Assembly: GCA_022828595.1 (NCBI GenBank)
Contig: JAKGHH010000001.1
Location: forward strand, 121,842,999-121,906,998
Direction: 5' to 3'
DNA: 64,000 bases
From: Nelumbo lutea
Lineage: Eukaryota > Streptophyta > Magnoliopsida > Proteales > Nelumbonaceae
The position numbers and the translations under genes were made by a program. The stretch's first letter is position 1; each line of letters starts with the position of its first letter. Below are positions 22,501 to 34,135 of this stretch, piece by piece. The notes under the pieces are model-generated. The model saw only the letters and a list, made by a program, of their open reading frames with translations. It was not told the origin of the DNA and did no database searches.

Positions 22501-24420
22501 TGTTAGACAGTTGTATGCCCTTAGCTCTAATCAGTTTGATGTACTTATGATATTTATTGTAAATGAATAAAGTGCATATTTGATTCATGTTCTTATGGTG
22601 TATTTCTATGTAATACCTTAAACTGACCTAATGAAACTCGTGTTAGAATATTCACAGCCGTTGGATAAGTCTGGGGAGATTTATCCTGCTAAGGCTGACA
22701 CTGGTGTGCTGCCAAGTGTTGGGGTGGCCTGTCTCAGCTACCAGGGTGAGACCCAAGGCACATGTAGTGTAGGTTTACTTGAAACCCTGAACTGGACCAG
22801 ATTTCCAGTATTGCCCTGGACCTTGATGATTAGTGGGCAAAACTGGAAATTTACAGTTGAGCCCTTGACTCGATTATGATATAGCACTAGGTGTCGGATT
22901 GGGTTGTCTTTGATATCGCAATCAGTGAGATCCTTAGCGGGGGTCAAAACCTGGGTATGTTGGGACAGTCCGAGAATTCATATGAGTGGGTGATCATGGT
23001 GACAGGATCAGCCCCTTTGTCGGACAATGGTAATGATCGGGGGTGCACTCTCTCTGATGGAAACCAAGACTACTGGTAACCGATTTCAATCGTTCAGATT
23101 TGTTTTGCAAAATATGTTTTATATATGGATATAAAAGTATATATATGTTACGGATTCAAATTGTTGGCAAAAGGTTTTAATTCCCGGGATCCATGTGAGT
23201 TGAGAGTGCAACGCTATTCCTTATAGCCGAGGGAGAGGATCTCTCTTGTCGGGTAGTGTATGATCATTGTGGGCTAAGAGGTTAAGTGTAATACCATTGA
23301 GGGTAATACCTGATGGGCTAATCTTGCATCTGCCCACAGTCCTAGGGTGTTACAAGTTGGCTTGACCTAGGGACCACTTAGTGTAATTGTTAGGCCCATA
23401 GAGTCCATGTGATGGGCTCAAGGGGTTCATTGGGCTTTCCAGTTAATTCGGCTAGGCCTTGTAACAAAGACTGGGCCAAATCCTTGTGAATGATGTGTAG
23501 ATCAATGCTTAGGTCCCACGACATACAAGGAAACCCAACTGAGCAGCAGTTTCGAAGGCTAAGTGAGCACATACTCTTAGTAGGGCCTAAAGCCCATTTC
23601 GAATTGGGCTGATTTGATCAGTTAAAGAGGGGGTGAATCTGAGATTGGATTAGTAGATAGGATAGGGTCTTACCCTATCCAATAAGAGAGTCCAAATCTG
23701 AATATAGATTCAAATATGGAAACCTCCTAATCAGATTAGGAGAGGGATGGTCTAATCTGTAAATAAGATAAGGGTCTATCCTTATCTCTTAAATGGAATT
23801 TAGATCCAAATATGATTTGGATCAGCAACTCCTAATGGGATTAGGAGCTGATCCCTTTAAGGTTAACAAAGGAGAAGGGAGTGACAACTTTAGAAGATCA
23901 TCGCATTCAGACAAAGAGAGAACATAGCACCCAGTAAGACTGAGTTGTTTTCTCCTTGCCGCCTCCTTCCTGCCACCGCCATTGCTGCCTATTCCATCTC
24001 CTCTTTCTAGTAGGAACGATCTAGATTAGATCTTGATATCAGCCTTTGGAGAAAGGCTGATCTGAAGTTATGCCCACAGCCCGAGCAAATTCTTGTGAAG
24101 GGTTCGGTTCTTTTAGAAGAACACTGTTGATTCTGCTCCATCCTACAATGTGCCATCTTCAGTGGGAGCAGTCTTTGGTTCCTACCATGGGTGTGCACAC
24201 CTTCATTGGGAGATATTGTTTCTCCGTATCAGGTATAACCCTCTCCTGCTTCTGGTTTCAGATCTGGTTTAGTTTATGTTTCAAGATTGATCCTTGAAAA
24301 TGTAGATTTTTCTAAAACAGGGAATGTGATTCCCAGATATGGGGAGTGGAAATTTTTGAAATTTTGCCCAACCTACTTGCAGGGTTCAGCCATCCATATG
24401 ATGGATCTCTAACCCCTTCA
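22501..24420 (+). repeat. 5' LTR of E3 (subfamily B, 1920 bp)
   Basis: TGTTAGACAG at 22501 to CCCCTTCA at 24420, followed at once by GTGGTATCAGAGCC. Pairs with 40958-42847. It has the usual run of TGGGCC/GGCCCA words between about 23390 and 23610. Confidence 0.92.
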
Positions 24421-24421
24421 G

Positions 24422-24433
24422 TGGTATCAGAGC
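24422..24433 (+). other. Primer binding site of E3 (tRNA-Met)
   Basis: TGGTATCAGAGC, a perfect match to the consensus pairing with initiator tRNA-Met, one base after the 5' LTR. Confidence 0.92.
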
Positions 24434-25903
24434 CCGATTTGCGCAGATTATGGTTCTTTTTGGAAAATTGTTTCCTAGATTGAGGGCGAATGATTTGAAA
24501 TTAAATTTTATAAATCAGAATTTTATTTAGAATTGTTCTTTATAATTTTCTTGATTTAGGGGTTGTTCGTACAACTGGAGATCGATTTCTTGATTGACAC
24601 AGAAAACTGCGAATTATAGTTTCTTGATTTATTACATTTGGTCTGTAAAATAATTTTTTTTTAATTTTTTAGACTGAATGTATAGGATTCGATCTGATGT
24701 ATATTAATAGAAATCTTAGGGTTTCTATTTCTATTATTTTTAGATCGAAGAAGGCGGTGAAGGAAGGAGAATTCACAGATGGGGATATAGCAATCTGCGA
24801 TTTGTAGTTTATGAAACTGCATTCTGTGATCTAACCTCTGTTTTGCAGGATGTGATGTGCGAGCAACCCTCTTTGACTGATTCTTGCTTTTCTTTGATCA
24901 GTATTTAATTTCATATCATTTTCTTGGATTAAATCTTTAATTAAAGATCAAATCCTAGACTCATTCGAACCATATTGATCCAAACTGGTTGGACCGAATC
25001 TAGGGTTCAATGGAGGCTGATTGTCAGCCTTAATTTCCCACTAATGGGCCTAAGGATTGATAATTAATTAAGAATTTAATTCGGCCCAACCAGTAAGGCC
25101 TAGTTTTAAACTATTAAAATTGCTAAAAGCTCACTTTTGCAGGAAAGCTATATGGGCCGAACTGCTAAACCCTAATTCAGCCCAAAAACCTAGATAATGT
25201 TAATTGTTAATGTTAAGGATTAAAATGGGCTTTAATTATGGGCTTTATAGATATTTAATTGATGGAATCAATTTATCCCTACATGCGATGTATGGATGTG
25301 TGATGTGTTGTGTACATGGGCCATAAGTACTTGGCCCATGCTCATTTGACAGTGGCTCTTGCGCACTCCATGGCTGAATGCACATCATTGCCATGGTATC
25401 CCTTTTGGTCATTGGATGACTTCCCCCAGTGGTGGGCCCCACACCTCATCAAGAGGTTACGAGCAGAACCCTAGCCGATTCAAGGCCCACCGAAATCTGG
25501 CTTTATGAAAGTCAGTGGGAGCCACTTTGGTTTGACCTAAATCAAACTAGGGCGTAATTTTGTTCCCTCTAGCTAATATGAGTGCATGTGATAGGGAGAT
25601 TCATATGATGAACTCTCTAAAAGCCTTCCATCATTAGCATGAAGATGGGTCCTTCAGTAATGAGGAAACGCACCAGAAAATGGGCTATCCATTTGCTGTT
25701 GGATTTGTTTGAGTGTTTCATAAGATGATAGGGGCGTCATAGACCGATGTGGGAGGGGCTTCACCAAAAAATGGGAACTCTCTCATGGTACCTTTGCGTT
25801 CACGAATATGATGGGTAAGCACTCACTGGACAGAAAGGTTTAACCTAAAATGGCTATGATCCTTGTCTGACAAAGGACAAAGAGAAAGCTCATATGATGA
25901 ATG
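24434..25903 (+). other. Leader of E3, first part, with conserved hairpins
   Basis: Non-coding; aligns with 3245-4750 of E2. The inverted repeat 25315-25340 (arms CATGGGCCA/TGGCCCATG, 8-base loop) and the CCATGGC...GCCATGG repeat (about 25369-25397) are conserved. EB was inserted here at GAATG (25899-25903). The leader continues at 37002-37232. Confidence 0.8.
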
Positions 25904-27819
25904 TGAAGGGTTGAGAGATCCATCCCATGGACGCCCAAAGATTGTGGAATAAGGGGCGAATTTCAAAAATTTATCTCTCCCTTCAACTGGGAATCACATT
26001 CCCTATTTAGAAAATCATATTTTCAAGGATCAATCTTGAACCTTAAACTGAACCAGATCTGAATCAAAAGGAATGGGAGAGAATAATATCTGATACGGAG
26101 AAGTAATATCTCCCAACGAAGGTGTTCACGCCCAAGGAATGATGCAAAGACTGCTCCCACTGAAGATGACGTAGTGTAGGATGGAGCAGAATCAACAGTG
26201 TTCTTCCCCAAGAAATCTATCCTTCACAAGAAACAACAGGATGGAACGTGAGCACAGCTTCCCTTTTCAATCCTTTCTCAAACAACTGATGTCAAGATCC
26301 AATCTTGACTTCTCCCACAGCTGGAGATCGAACTAGCAAACAGGGCGGCTAGAGCAGGGAGGCGGGAAGAGAGTATTCGCAGGGTGCAGAATTCTCTCTT
26401 CTTGATTTCAGCACTAAAGAGGATCTGATGTGTTTCTTAGTCTCTCTCAAGGCTGCCGCCCCCTCCTCCTTTTGTTACCTTGAAAAGATCAGCTCCTAAT
26501 CCCATTAGGAGGTGCTTATCCAAATCATATTTGGATCAGCCTTCTCTTCTAGTGATAAAGTTAAACCCTTATCTTATCTGCAGATAATATTAGCTTTATC
26601 CTAATCCCATTAGGAGGTTTCTAGATCTGAATCACATTCAGATCTAGACTCTCTGAGTGGATAGGGTTAAGACCCTATCCTATCTGCTAATCTATCTCAG
26701 AATTCGCCCCTTTAATTAACTAAATAAATAGCCCAGTTTGAAATCGGCTTTAGGCCCATTAAGCTTATGTGCTCACTTAACCTTCCTAACTGCTGCCCAG
26801 TTGGGCTTCCTTGTATGGCGTGGGACCCAAGCATTGATCTACACATCAGCCACATGGGTTCGGCCCAGCCTTTGTTACAAAGCCTGGTCGAATACACTGT
26901 TAAAGACAGTGCACCCCCTGAAACCCATCAAATGGGCTCTATGGGCCCAACACTTACCCTAAGTGGTCCCTGGGCCAAACCACCTTGTAACACCCAGGGA
27001 CTGTGGGTAGATGCAAGATTAGCCCATCAGGTATTATCCTCAATGGTCTTACACTTAACCTCTCAGCCCATAATGATCATACACTGCCCGACAAGAGAGG
27101 ACCTCTCCCTCGGCTGCAAGGAACAATGTTGCACTCTCCACTTATATGGATCCCGGGAATTAAAACCTTTTGCAAACATTTTATAAACCATAATATATAT
27201 ACTTTTATATCTCATATAAAATATACTTCGCAAAAACAAATCTCAACGGTTGAAATCGGCTGCCGGCAGTCTTGGTTTCCAATAGTGAGAGTGCATCCCC
27301 GATCATTACCTTTGTCCGACAAAGGGGCTGATCCTGTCACTATGATCACCCACTCAGATGACCCCCGCTAATGATCTCACTAGTTGGTACATCAAAGACA
27401 GCCCGATCCGACACCTAGTGCAGTATCATAATCGAGTCTAGGGGTTGGGTGTAACTTTCTAGTTTTGCCCATCAATCTCCAAAGTCCAGGGCAATACTAG
27501 AAATCTAGTCCAGTTCAAAGATTCAATTAATCCCACACTGTATGTGCCTAGGGCCTCACCCCGGTAGCTGATACAAGCCACCCCAACCGACTTGGTGGCA
27601 CCACAGTGTCAGCCTTGTCAGGATAGGTCTCCCCAGACTGACCCACTGGCAGTGAACATTCTAAACTAACACGAGTCTCAATAAGTGTCCAGTTTAAGGG
27701 TATTACACAGAAACATACCAAGGGAACATGAATCAAATATGCACTTTTATTCATTTACAATAAACTCATAAAGTACATCAATTCTGATTGAAGCTAAGGG
27801 CATACAAAATTGTCTAACA
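25904..27819 (-). repeat. 3' LTR of EB (subfamily B, 1916 bp)
   Basis: On the plus strand TGAAGGGTTGAGAG...TTGTCTAACA. It adjoins the polypurine tract complement GCTCCCACTT (27820-27829). Compared with the 5' LTR it lacks about 34 bases at 27361, between two TGA words, and keeps 18 bases lost by the other. Confidence 0.92.
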
Positions 27820-27829
27820 GCTCCCACTT
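27820..27829 (-). other. Polypurine tract of EB
   Basis: The minus strand reads AAGTGGGAGC directly before the 3' LTR, identical to that of E1. Confidence 0.88.
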
Positions 27830-27833
27830 GCAC

Positions 27834-29633
27834 TTAGGTCCAATCAGGTACTAGCCAGAGTCCCATGCTTTCCACGTGTTTCTCAAACACTTTCTGTGAT
27901 AGTGGCTTTGTCAATGGGTCTGCTACATTATCCGCTGACGCTACCTTCTGAATCAGGACGTCCCCTCTACCAACAATCTCCCGCAGTACGTGGTACTTCC
28001 TCTCGATGTGCTTCGACTTCGAGTGGGCTCGTGGCTCCTTAGCCTGAGCAATGGCTCCATTGTTGTCACACAACAATGGGATGGGTGATGTGTCGGACGG
28101 AACTACTCCAAACTCATGAATGAACTTCTTCATCCATACGGCTTCTTTGGCAGCCTCACTTGCGGCAATGTACTCAGCCTCGGTCGTGGAGTCTGTAGTG
28201 GACCCCTGTTTGCTGCTTTTCCAGCAAACAACACACGATCCTATCGTGAAAACATATCTAGATGTAGACTTTCTATCATCTGGGTCTGACTGGAAATCGG
28301 CATCTATATACCCTTGGATCTGTAGTGAGCTACCGTCGAATACTAGACAAAACTCTTTTGTCCTTCGAAGGTACTTAAGTATGTTTTTCACAGCAGTCCA
28401 ATGCTCCTGCCCTGGGTTGGCCAGAAATCTGTTTACTACACTCACTGCCTGAGCTATGTCAGGACGAGTGCACAGCATGGCATACATAATGCTTCCTACG
28501 GCAGAGGCATAGGGAACGTCTTTCATGCCATCAATCTCCTCAGAAGTCTTGGGAGACATCTTCTTGGAGAGAGTGACTCTGTGCTTGAAAGGAACATTTC
28601 CTTTCTTGGAGTTTTCCATGCTGTATCTTTTGACTATTTTGTCAATGTAGGCAGGTTGGGATAATCCTATTATCCGTTTCGATCTATCTCTATAGAGTTG
28701 AAGACCCAGTATATAGGAGGCTTCTCCAAGATCTTTCATGGAGAATTGTTGTGATAACCATACTTTCACCGTAGTTAACATCCCTACATCATTCCCAATG
28801 AGTAGAATGTCATCTACATACAGAACCAAGAAGGTAACCTTATCTCCACTGTACTTCCTGTAAACACAGGGTTCATCCGGATTCTGCTCGAAGTCAAACA
28901 ATTTGACGGCAGAGTCAAAACGGATGTTCCAACTTCTAGAAGCTTGCTTAAGTCCATAAATGGATCTATTAAGTTTACATACCATGTTTTCCTGACCTGC
29001 AGCAGTGAAGCCTTGCAGCTGCTGCATATAGATATCTTCAGTAAGATCTCCATTCAGGAATGCAGTTTTGACATCCATTTGCCAAATCTCATAATCATGG
29101 TATGCTGCTACAGCTAGCAGGATCCTAATGGATTTAAGCATGGCTACAGGCGAAAAGGTTTCCTCATAATCGGTGCCCTCTTTCTGAGTGTTCCCTTTCG
29201 CCACCAGACGAGCCTTGAAGGTCTCAACCTTACCATCGGGGCCCTTCTTCCTCTTGTAAATCCATTTGCAACCGATTGCTTTTACCCCGGAGGGCGGATC
29301 TACTAGAGTCCAGACACCATTGGTCTCCATTGAGTCCATCTCGGCTCTCATGGCCTCCACCCACTTCTGGGAATCTATGTCCAACATAGCTTCCGTGTAA
29401 GTCACGGGATCCTCCTCACTAGTCAAGGTTTCCACCAGGTAACTATCTTCGTCATAACCATAACGGACTAGTGGCCTGGATACCCGAGTGGATCTTCTAG
29501 GTTGGTCACTACCTGGAACTTGTGGGACATCTCCCACTACTCCTAAGCTCTCCTCATCAAGAACAACTTCCTGACGATGGGTGTCCAGGATATAGTCAGT
29601 TTCCAAGAATTGAGCGTTACGACGGCAGAACAC
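27834..29633 (-). pseudogene. EB pol: reverse transcriptase and RNase H, intact 599-codon frame
   Basis: Longest open frame in the window. It starts just past a nonsense codon that cuts it from integrase, so it lacks its own gene start. RT motifs in order: GCKWIYKRKKGPDGK (about residue 110), FKARLVAKG, MDVKTAFLNGDL, SIYGLKQASRSWN, catalytic LYVDDILLIGND (about residue 285) and DLGEASYILGLQ. RNase H begins at IQGYIDADFQSDPDDRKS (first catalytic Asp). It has TEAEYIAASEAAKEA (Glu), LLCDNNGAI (Asp), the SKHIERKYH stretch lost from E2 and E3, and ends VPDWT at 27834. Both enzymes look complete in sequence. Expression would need the upstream stops to be bypassed. Confidence 0.92.
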
Positions 29634-29636
29634 TTT

Positions 29637-30092
29637 CTACTCACTTGGGTCATAGAATAGGTAACCTACAGAGCCTCTTGGGTAGCCTACAAATAGGCAA
29701 CGGTTGGTCTTGGATTCTAACTTGTCTGCACTCGTTCTTTTAACGTGTGCTGGACAACCCCAAATCTTCAAGTGTCTGACACTTGGTTTCTTTCTGGTCC
29801 AAAGTTCATATGGAGTATTCGGAACCGATTTGGTTGGAACCCGATTCAGCACATAAATCGCAGTCTCTACTGCGTAACCCCAAAAGGATGTGGGTAACTC
29901 TGAGTGTATGAGAAGGGACCGGACCATATCCAATAAGGTCCTATTCCTCCTCTCCGAAACACCATTAAGTTGTGGTGTAGCAGGAGGAGCTAATTGTGAT
30001 ACTATCCCATTGTCCTTTAAGTAGTCCCTGAATTTGTCAAAAAGATACTCGCCACCTCGATCTGATCGAAGGGCCTTAATCTCTCTCCCGAA
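29637..30092 (-). pseudogene. EB pol: integrase second half
   Basis: Continues the integrase after the stop at 30093-30095: [15 protein letters not shown] (second catalytic Asp), [20 protein letters not shown] (catalytic Glu), then [26 protein letters not shown] and [17 protein letters not shown]. It ends FYDPSE-stop at 29637-29639, where the other copies read on (SEQK). The lysine/arginine-rich C-terminal part of copia integrases is in place. The only lesions are the two nonsense codons, one before and one after. Confidence 0.87.
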
Positions 30093-31358
30093 CTATTTCT
30101 CGACCTCTTGTCTAAACTCTTTGAACTTTTCAAAGGATTCAGACTTGTGTCTCATTAGGTACACGTAACCGTATCGTGAAAAATCATTTGTGAAGGGGAT
30201 GAAATACACGTGTTGATTTTGTGTCCTAACACTCAGGGGACCACATACATCAGTATGTATTAGGTCAAGTGTGCCCGTACATCTTTCAGGCTTACCGTTA
30301 AATGGCCGTTTCGTCATCTTGCCTTGTAGGCAAGGCTCACAAGTGGGAAGATCTTCTATAGTTAGAAAATCCAAAGGACCATCCTTTACCAACCTTGTGA
30401 TTCGGTCAACACCGATGTGGCCAAGTCGATAATGCCACAGACACGTGGGATTAACTGTATCACGAGCTCTCTTCTTAGGGATTTCAGCCGACGTAGTTTC
30501 GGTTATGTTAGTTTCTAGAGAAGGATGTAGAACATAGAGACCGTTCTCCAGTTCCCCGTATGCGATGAATCTGTTGTTTCTTTTAATAGTAATTGTATTA
30601 CTAAAGAAGACAGAATAACCATCTGCACACAGTTTTGAGACAGAAATCAAATTTCTCCTTAAATTTTGTACATAAAGACAGTCTTTCAGTACAATTATTC
30701 CTTCTCTAAAAATTAATTCCACGGTTCCTATGGCCGTGGCTGCAACAGTTGTAGTAGTCCCTAAGAAGAGTGTGACTTCTCCTTCACTCATCCTTCTGCT
30801 TACCTTGAACCCTTGCAGTGAGTTACAAGCATTAGTTGAAGCCCCAAAGTCAATACACCAGGATGCAGAAGCTACCAACAAATTGGTTTCTATAACACAA
30901 GTTTCGAAGTTACCTTTCTTGGATTCCAGGTAGGCAGGACAATTCCTTTTCCAGTGGCCGGTCTTCTTGCAGAAGTGACAGGCATCCGATGCTTTGTCTT
31001 TCTTCTGCTTCTTGCTCTTAGTGGCTTTCTTCTGAGGCTTCTTTGCCTTCCTCTTTCTCTTGCCTGTCTTGCCAGCTTCAACAAGCATGGCTACAGGCTC
31101 ATCCTTTCTAATCAGTTCCTCAGCTCTTTGCAACATATTGTTGAGCTCTTGTAAGCTGACATTCAGCTTGTTCATGTTATAGTTCATGATGAACGGATTA
31201 AAGGAAGGAGGCAAAGAGTTAAGGATAGCATCTATCTGTGTAGCAAGGTCCAGCCCGGATCCAAGAGCCTCCAGTTCGTTGATGTATCCCATCATCCGAA
31301 GACAATGGTCGTGAACTTGTTGACCCTTGGACATTTGTGCGTTCATGAACTGTTTCAA
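30093..31358 (-). pseudogene. EB gag C-terminus, protease and integrase first half
   Basis: Open frame of 421 codons. Gag part: MSKGQQVHDHCLRMMGYINELEALG..., basic stretch KRKRKAKKPQKKATKSKK, zinc knuckle CHFCKKTGHWKRNC (about residue 130). Protease: SASWCIDFGASTNACNS, in which the active-site triad reads Asp-Phe-Gly where copia proteases have Asp-Ser/Thr-Gly. Then GAG-pre-integrase (LYVQNLRRNLISVSKLCADGY, HYRLGHIGVDRITR), zinc-binding CEPCLQGKM, and integrase first Asp in DLIHTDVCGPLS. It ends at a nonsense codon after FRQEVEK. The N-terminal gag lies in another frame (31355-31699) because of a one-base loss. Confidence 0.9.
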
Positions 31359-31699
31359 GACCTTTGTCGAGTAGAACGATTCTGCTCTTCATACATTGTC
31401 CTGAGACTATCCAATATGTCTTTGGCAAGTTCGATCTGATCGAACTGCCTCTGTATCGGGTTGTCTAAGGAGGCAATGATGTAACACCGGGCAAGGGAGT
31501 TTTTCTCCTCCCATTCTTGATAGTCTCTCCTTCGGGCCTCAGAAGCCCTATCACCCGGACGCTCCGGGGCAGGATTCTTTGCCACTTTGTCCAGCTTTTC
31601 AGAAGCTAGGACTAGCATAAGGTTCCTGTACCAATCAGCATAGTTTGGGCCCTTCAACTTGTTGTCATCAAGTAGTTTTGCAAAAGATCCGTTAGCCAT
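31355..31699 (-). pseudogene. EB gag N-terminal part
   Basis: Start chosen at the ATG of MANGSFAKLLDDNKLKG (31697-31699), which is shared by every copy. An in-frame upstream ATG (MLFYQK, 31717) exists here and in E3 but is not conserved elsewhere. The protein runs through NYADWYRNLMLVLASEKLDKV, RRRDYQEWEEKNSLARCYIIASLDN and ILDSLRTMYEEQNRSTRQ. It then shifts out of frame: other copies read CGACAGAAGG or similar where EB has CGACAAAGG, a one-base deletion near 31360. It is the matrix/capsid start of the particle protein. Confidence 0.88.
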
Positions 31700-32564
31700 T
31701 TTCTGATAAAAGAGCAAACATCAGTCCACAACCTAATTTGATTCATGTTCATTTCATAGATATGGATTTTAATCTATGATCCATTTCCATTTATTCGTCT
31801 TTGAGATTTCCCTCCTCTCTCCATGATGGAGACTACGGGTTGTCTCTGGAAATGTGGGAAATCACATAGGGTGCATGGAGCCAACTGTTTCAGCTGCATA
31901 ACCCCACCACCTTTCTGTGAAGGATCACATCCACTCATCATATGAGTTTTCCCTTTGGCCTCTGTCAGACAAGGTTCAGAGCCGTTTTCAGGTAAACCTT
32001 TCTGTCTAGTGAGTGCTTACCCATCATATTCGTGAACGCCAAGGTACCGTGAGAGAGTTCCCATTTTCTGGTGAAGCCCCTCCCACATCGGTCTATGACG
32101 CCCCTATCATCTTATGAAACACTCAGACAAGCCCAACAGCAAATGGATAGCCCATTTTCTGGTGCGTTTCCTCATTACTAAAGGACCCATCCTCATGCTA
32201 ATGATGGAAGGCCTTTAGAGAGTTCATCATATTAATCTCCCTATCACATGCACTCATATTAGCTAGAGGGAACAAAATTACGCCCTAGTCTGATTTAGGT
32301 CAAACCAAAGTGGCTCCCACTGACTTTCATAAAGCCAGATTTCGGTGGGCCTTGAATCGGCTAGGGTTCTCCTCGTAACCTCTTGATGAGGTGTGGGGCC
32401 CACCACTGAGGGAAGTCATCCAATGACCAAAAGGGATACCATGGCAATGATGTGCATTCAGCCATGGCATGCGCAAGAGCCACTGTCAAATGAGCATGGG
32501 CCAAGTACTTATGGCCCATGTACGCAGCACATCACACATCCATACATCACATGTAGGGATAAAT
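31700..32564 (-). other. Leader of EB, gag-proximal part, with hairpins
   Basis: Non-coding. Contains the CATGGGCCA/TGGCCCATG inverted repeat at 32495-32520 and the CCATGGC...GCCATGG repeat near 32438-32467. The last 50 bases (32515-32564) are the left copy of the direct repeat around the solo LTR. Confidence 0.78.
32515..32564. repeat. Left copy of a 50-bp direct repeat flanking the solo LTR
   Basis: CCCATGTACGCAG...GGGATAAAT; repeated at 34086-34135 with a single mismatch (ACATGTAGGG here, ACATGCAGGG there). Its first six bases are the end of the leader hairpin arm at 32520. Confidence 0.93.
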
Positions 32565-34085
32565 TGACGGGTTTGTCGAAGCCCTCAAAATTATTACTAG
32601 TCCCACAATAAAATATTTGCAGTAAAAGTGGTTCTAGGTCGAATCCCACAGGGAGCAAATCAGTAATCTCTTAGCCGAATGGATAAAATAATTGTGTGGG
32701 AAAATTAAATAACTAAAATTAAAAGAACAACAAACTAAGAGAAAAATCAGTCTTACCGAATTCTGGTTCAAGGGTTCAGGTTGAATCGATTGACCATCGA
32801 TCCTAGGTACATTTCAGCATTCTTGCAATTCAGGCATTTAACCTTAGATTTATTAGGATAGCCATAATAAACCTTGTGTTTTCCTAATTCAGTTGACCAA
32901 ACCCAGCATTCGATCAACACTTATCACCACTCAACTGTGTACGATAGCGTTCCATGTTAAACAATGATAGCATTAAGATTTGTGAAAACAGTTAAACCAA
33001 AATAACAATAATTGAGATAGCTGCAATTACTGAATTTTGTTCCATCGATTCTTTTAGGTTGAACCATGTTAAAACATTGGTCAAAGGCTGTCACGAACAA
33101 TTGACCCAAAAAGATATCAACCTAATTGCTACTTGTACCATTATTCGTGACAATTACGGATCACCGAAATCATGGATAGCAGTAGGAAAATCAACATTAA
33201 TTCAGTTTGTCAGACTAATTAACATTAACATCCAATAAAAATGTGCACAAGAACTAATGAATACTTGAATTAAAAAGAAAGAAAATAAAGTAACTACAGA
33301 ACCTCACAATGGCACAAACGAACCTCCCCCCTTGAACCAGAAAAAGAAGCTTAGCTGCTCATGATCTGCGCAATCTCCATGCTTTGCTTCTCCATGGCCG
33401 AACTGATCTTCTTGAGTTGCTTGATACTTGATTGCTGGATGATTGAGTGATTGCTAGAGCTGGTTCGCCCCCCTCTTTATATAGCCAAAGGAGAGGGCTG
33501 TTTTCCAACTCCTTCTAGGAGATCATCTTATCCTTAGGGAGTTTTGATCTTATCTTGAACTAATCCTATCCTATCTCTTATTTAATGCTCTAATCTCAAT
33601 CTTCTTATCTCTCTAGGATTACATTCAAGAATTTAGATCTAATAAAACTCTCTCCTTGGAGATTACATTCGAAATTCGGACTCTTAACTCTTGAATTCGA
33701 GTCGGGCTGCTTCAGCTACTTCTGCGAGTTGGGCTTAAGTTGTGAAATGGGCCTGGCTGCGAACTTGCTCCGACTTTGGGCTCGTTTTCGTACTCGATGT
33801 GGGCCGAATCTGTCAAAACCCAAAACATAAAAGTTGTGGGCCTTCCTTTCTTCTTTCTAATGCTTCTTGAATTGTCCAATTCGGTGTCCGGAATTGAGAG
33901 TTAGGCCCAGATTACTGACTGTCGCCGAAACTGTGCAAAATCACCCGATTTGTCCTGTTTTCTTCCAATTGCCTTCTTTATTGCCCTAAATCGAAATACA
34001 AGAGTAATGAGTTCATTTAAGTGATAAATAAATATAAAAGAGTGAATATTAGAGGATAAAAATAGGGTTCTTTTTGGTCTCATCA
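32565..34085 (-). mobile_element. Solo LTR of an Athila-like gypsy element inside EB
   Basis: 1521 bp, TGACGGGTTTGTCG... to ...GGTCTCATCA on the plus strand. Its last ~300 bases align with the end of the Athila LTRs (AAGTTGTRG..., GTTAGGCCCAGATTACTGA, TGCCGAAAC or close, GAATATTA(G/A)GGG). It has no gag, pol, primer site or polypurine tract, so it is a single LTR. Part of it (about 32870-33275) reappears in reverse complement at 59605-60022. Confidence 0.82.
33475..33484 (-). promoter_or_regulatory. TATA-box-like motif in the solo LTR
   Basis: The minus strand reads CTATATAAAG, a strong plant TATA-box match, in the middle of the LTR and in its transcription direction. The promoter role is inferred from motif and place only. 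Confidence 0.5.
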
Positions 34086-34135
34086 CCCATGTACGCAGCA
34101 CATCACACATCCATACATCACATGCAGGGATAAAT
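34086..34135. repeat. Right copy of the 50-bp direct repeat
   Basis: Same 50 bases as 32515-32564 apart from one C/T difference. It is followed by TGATCCAATCAATTA, the normal leader continuation seen in the other copies. Confidence 0.93.
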
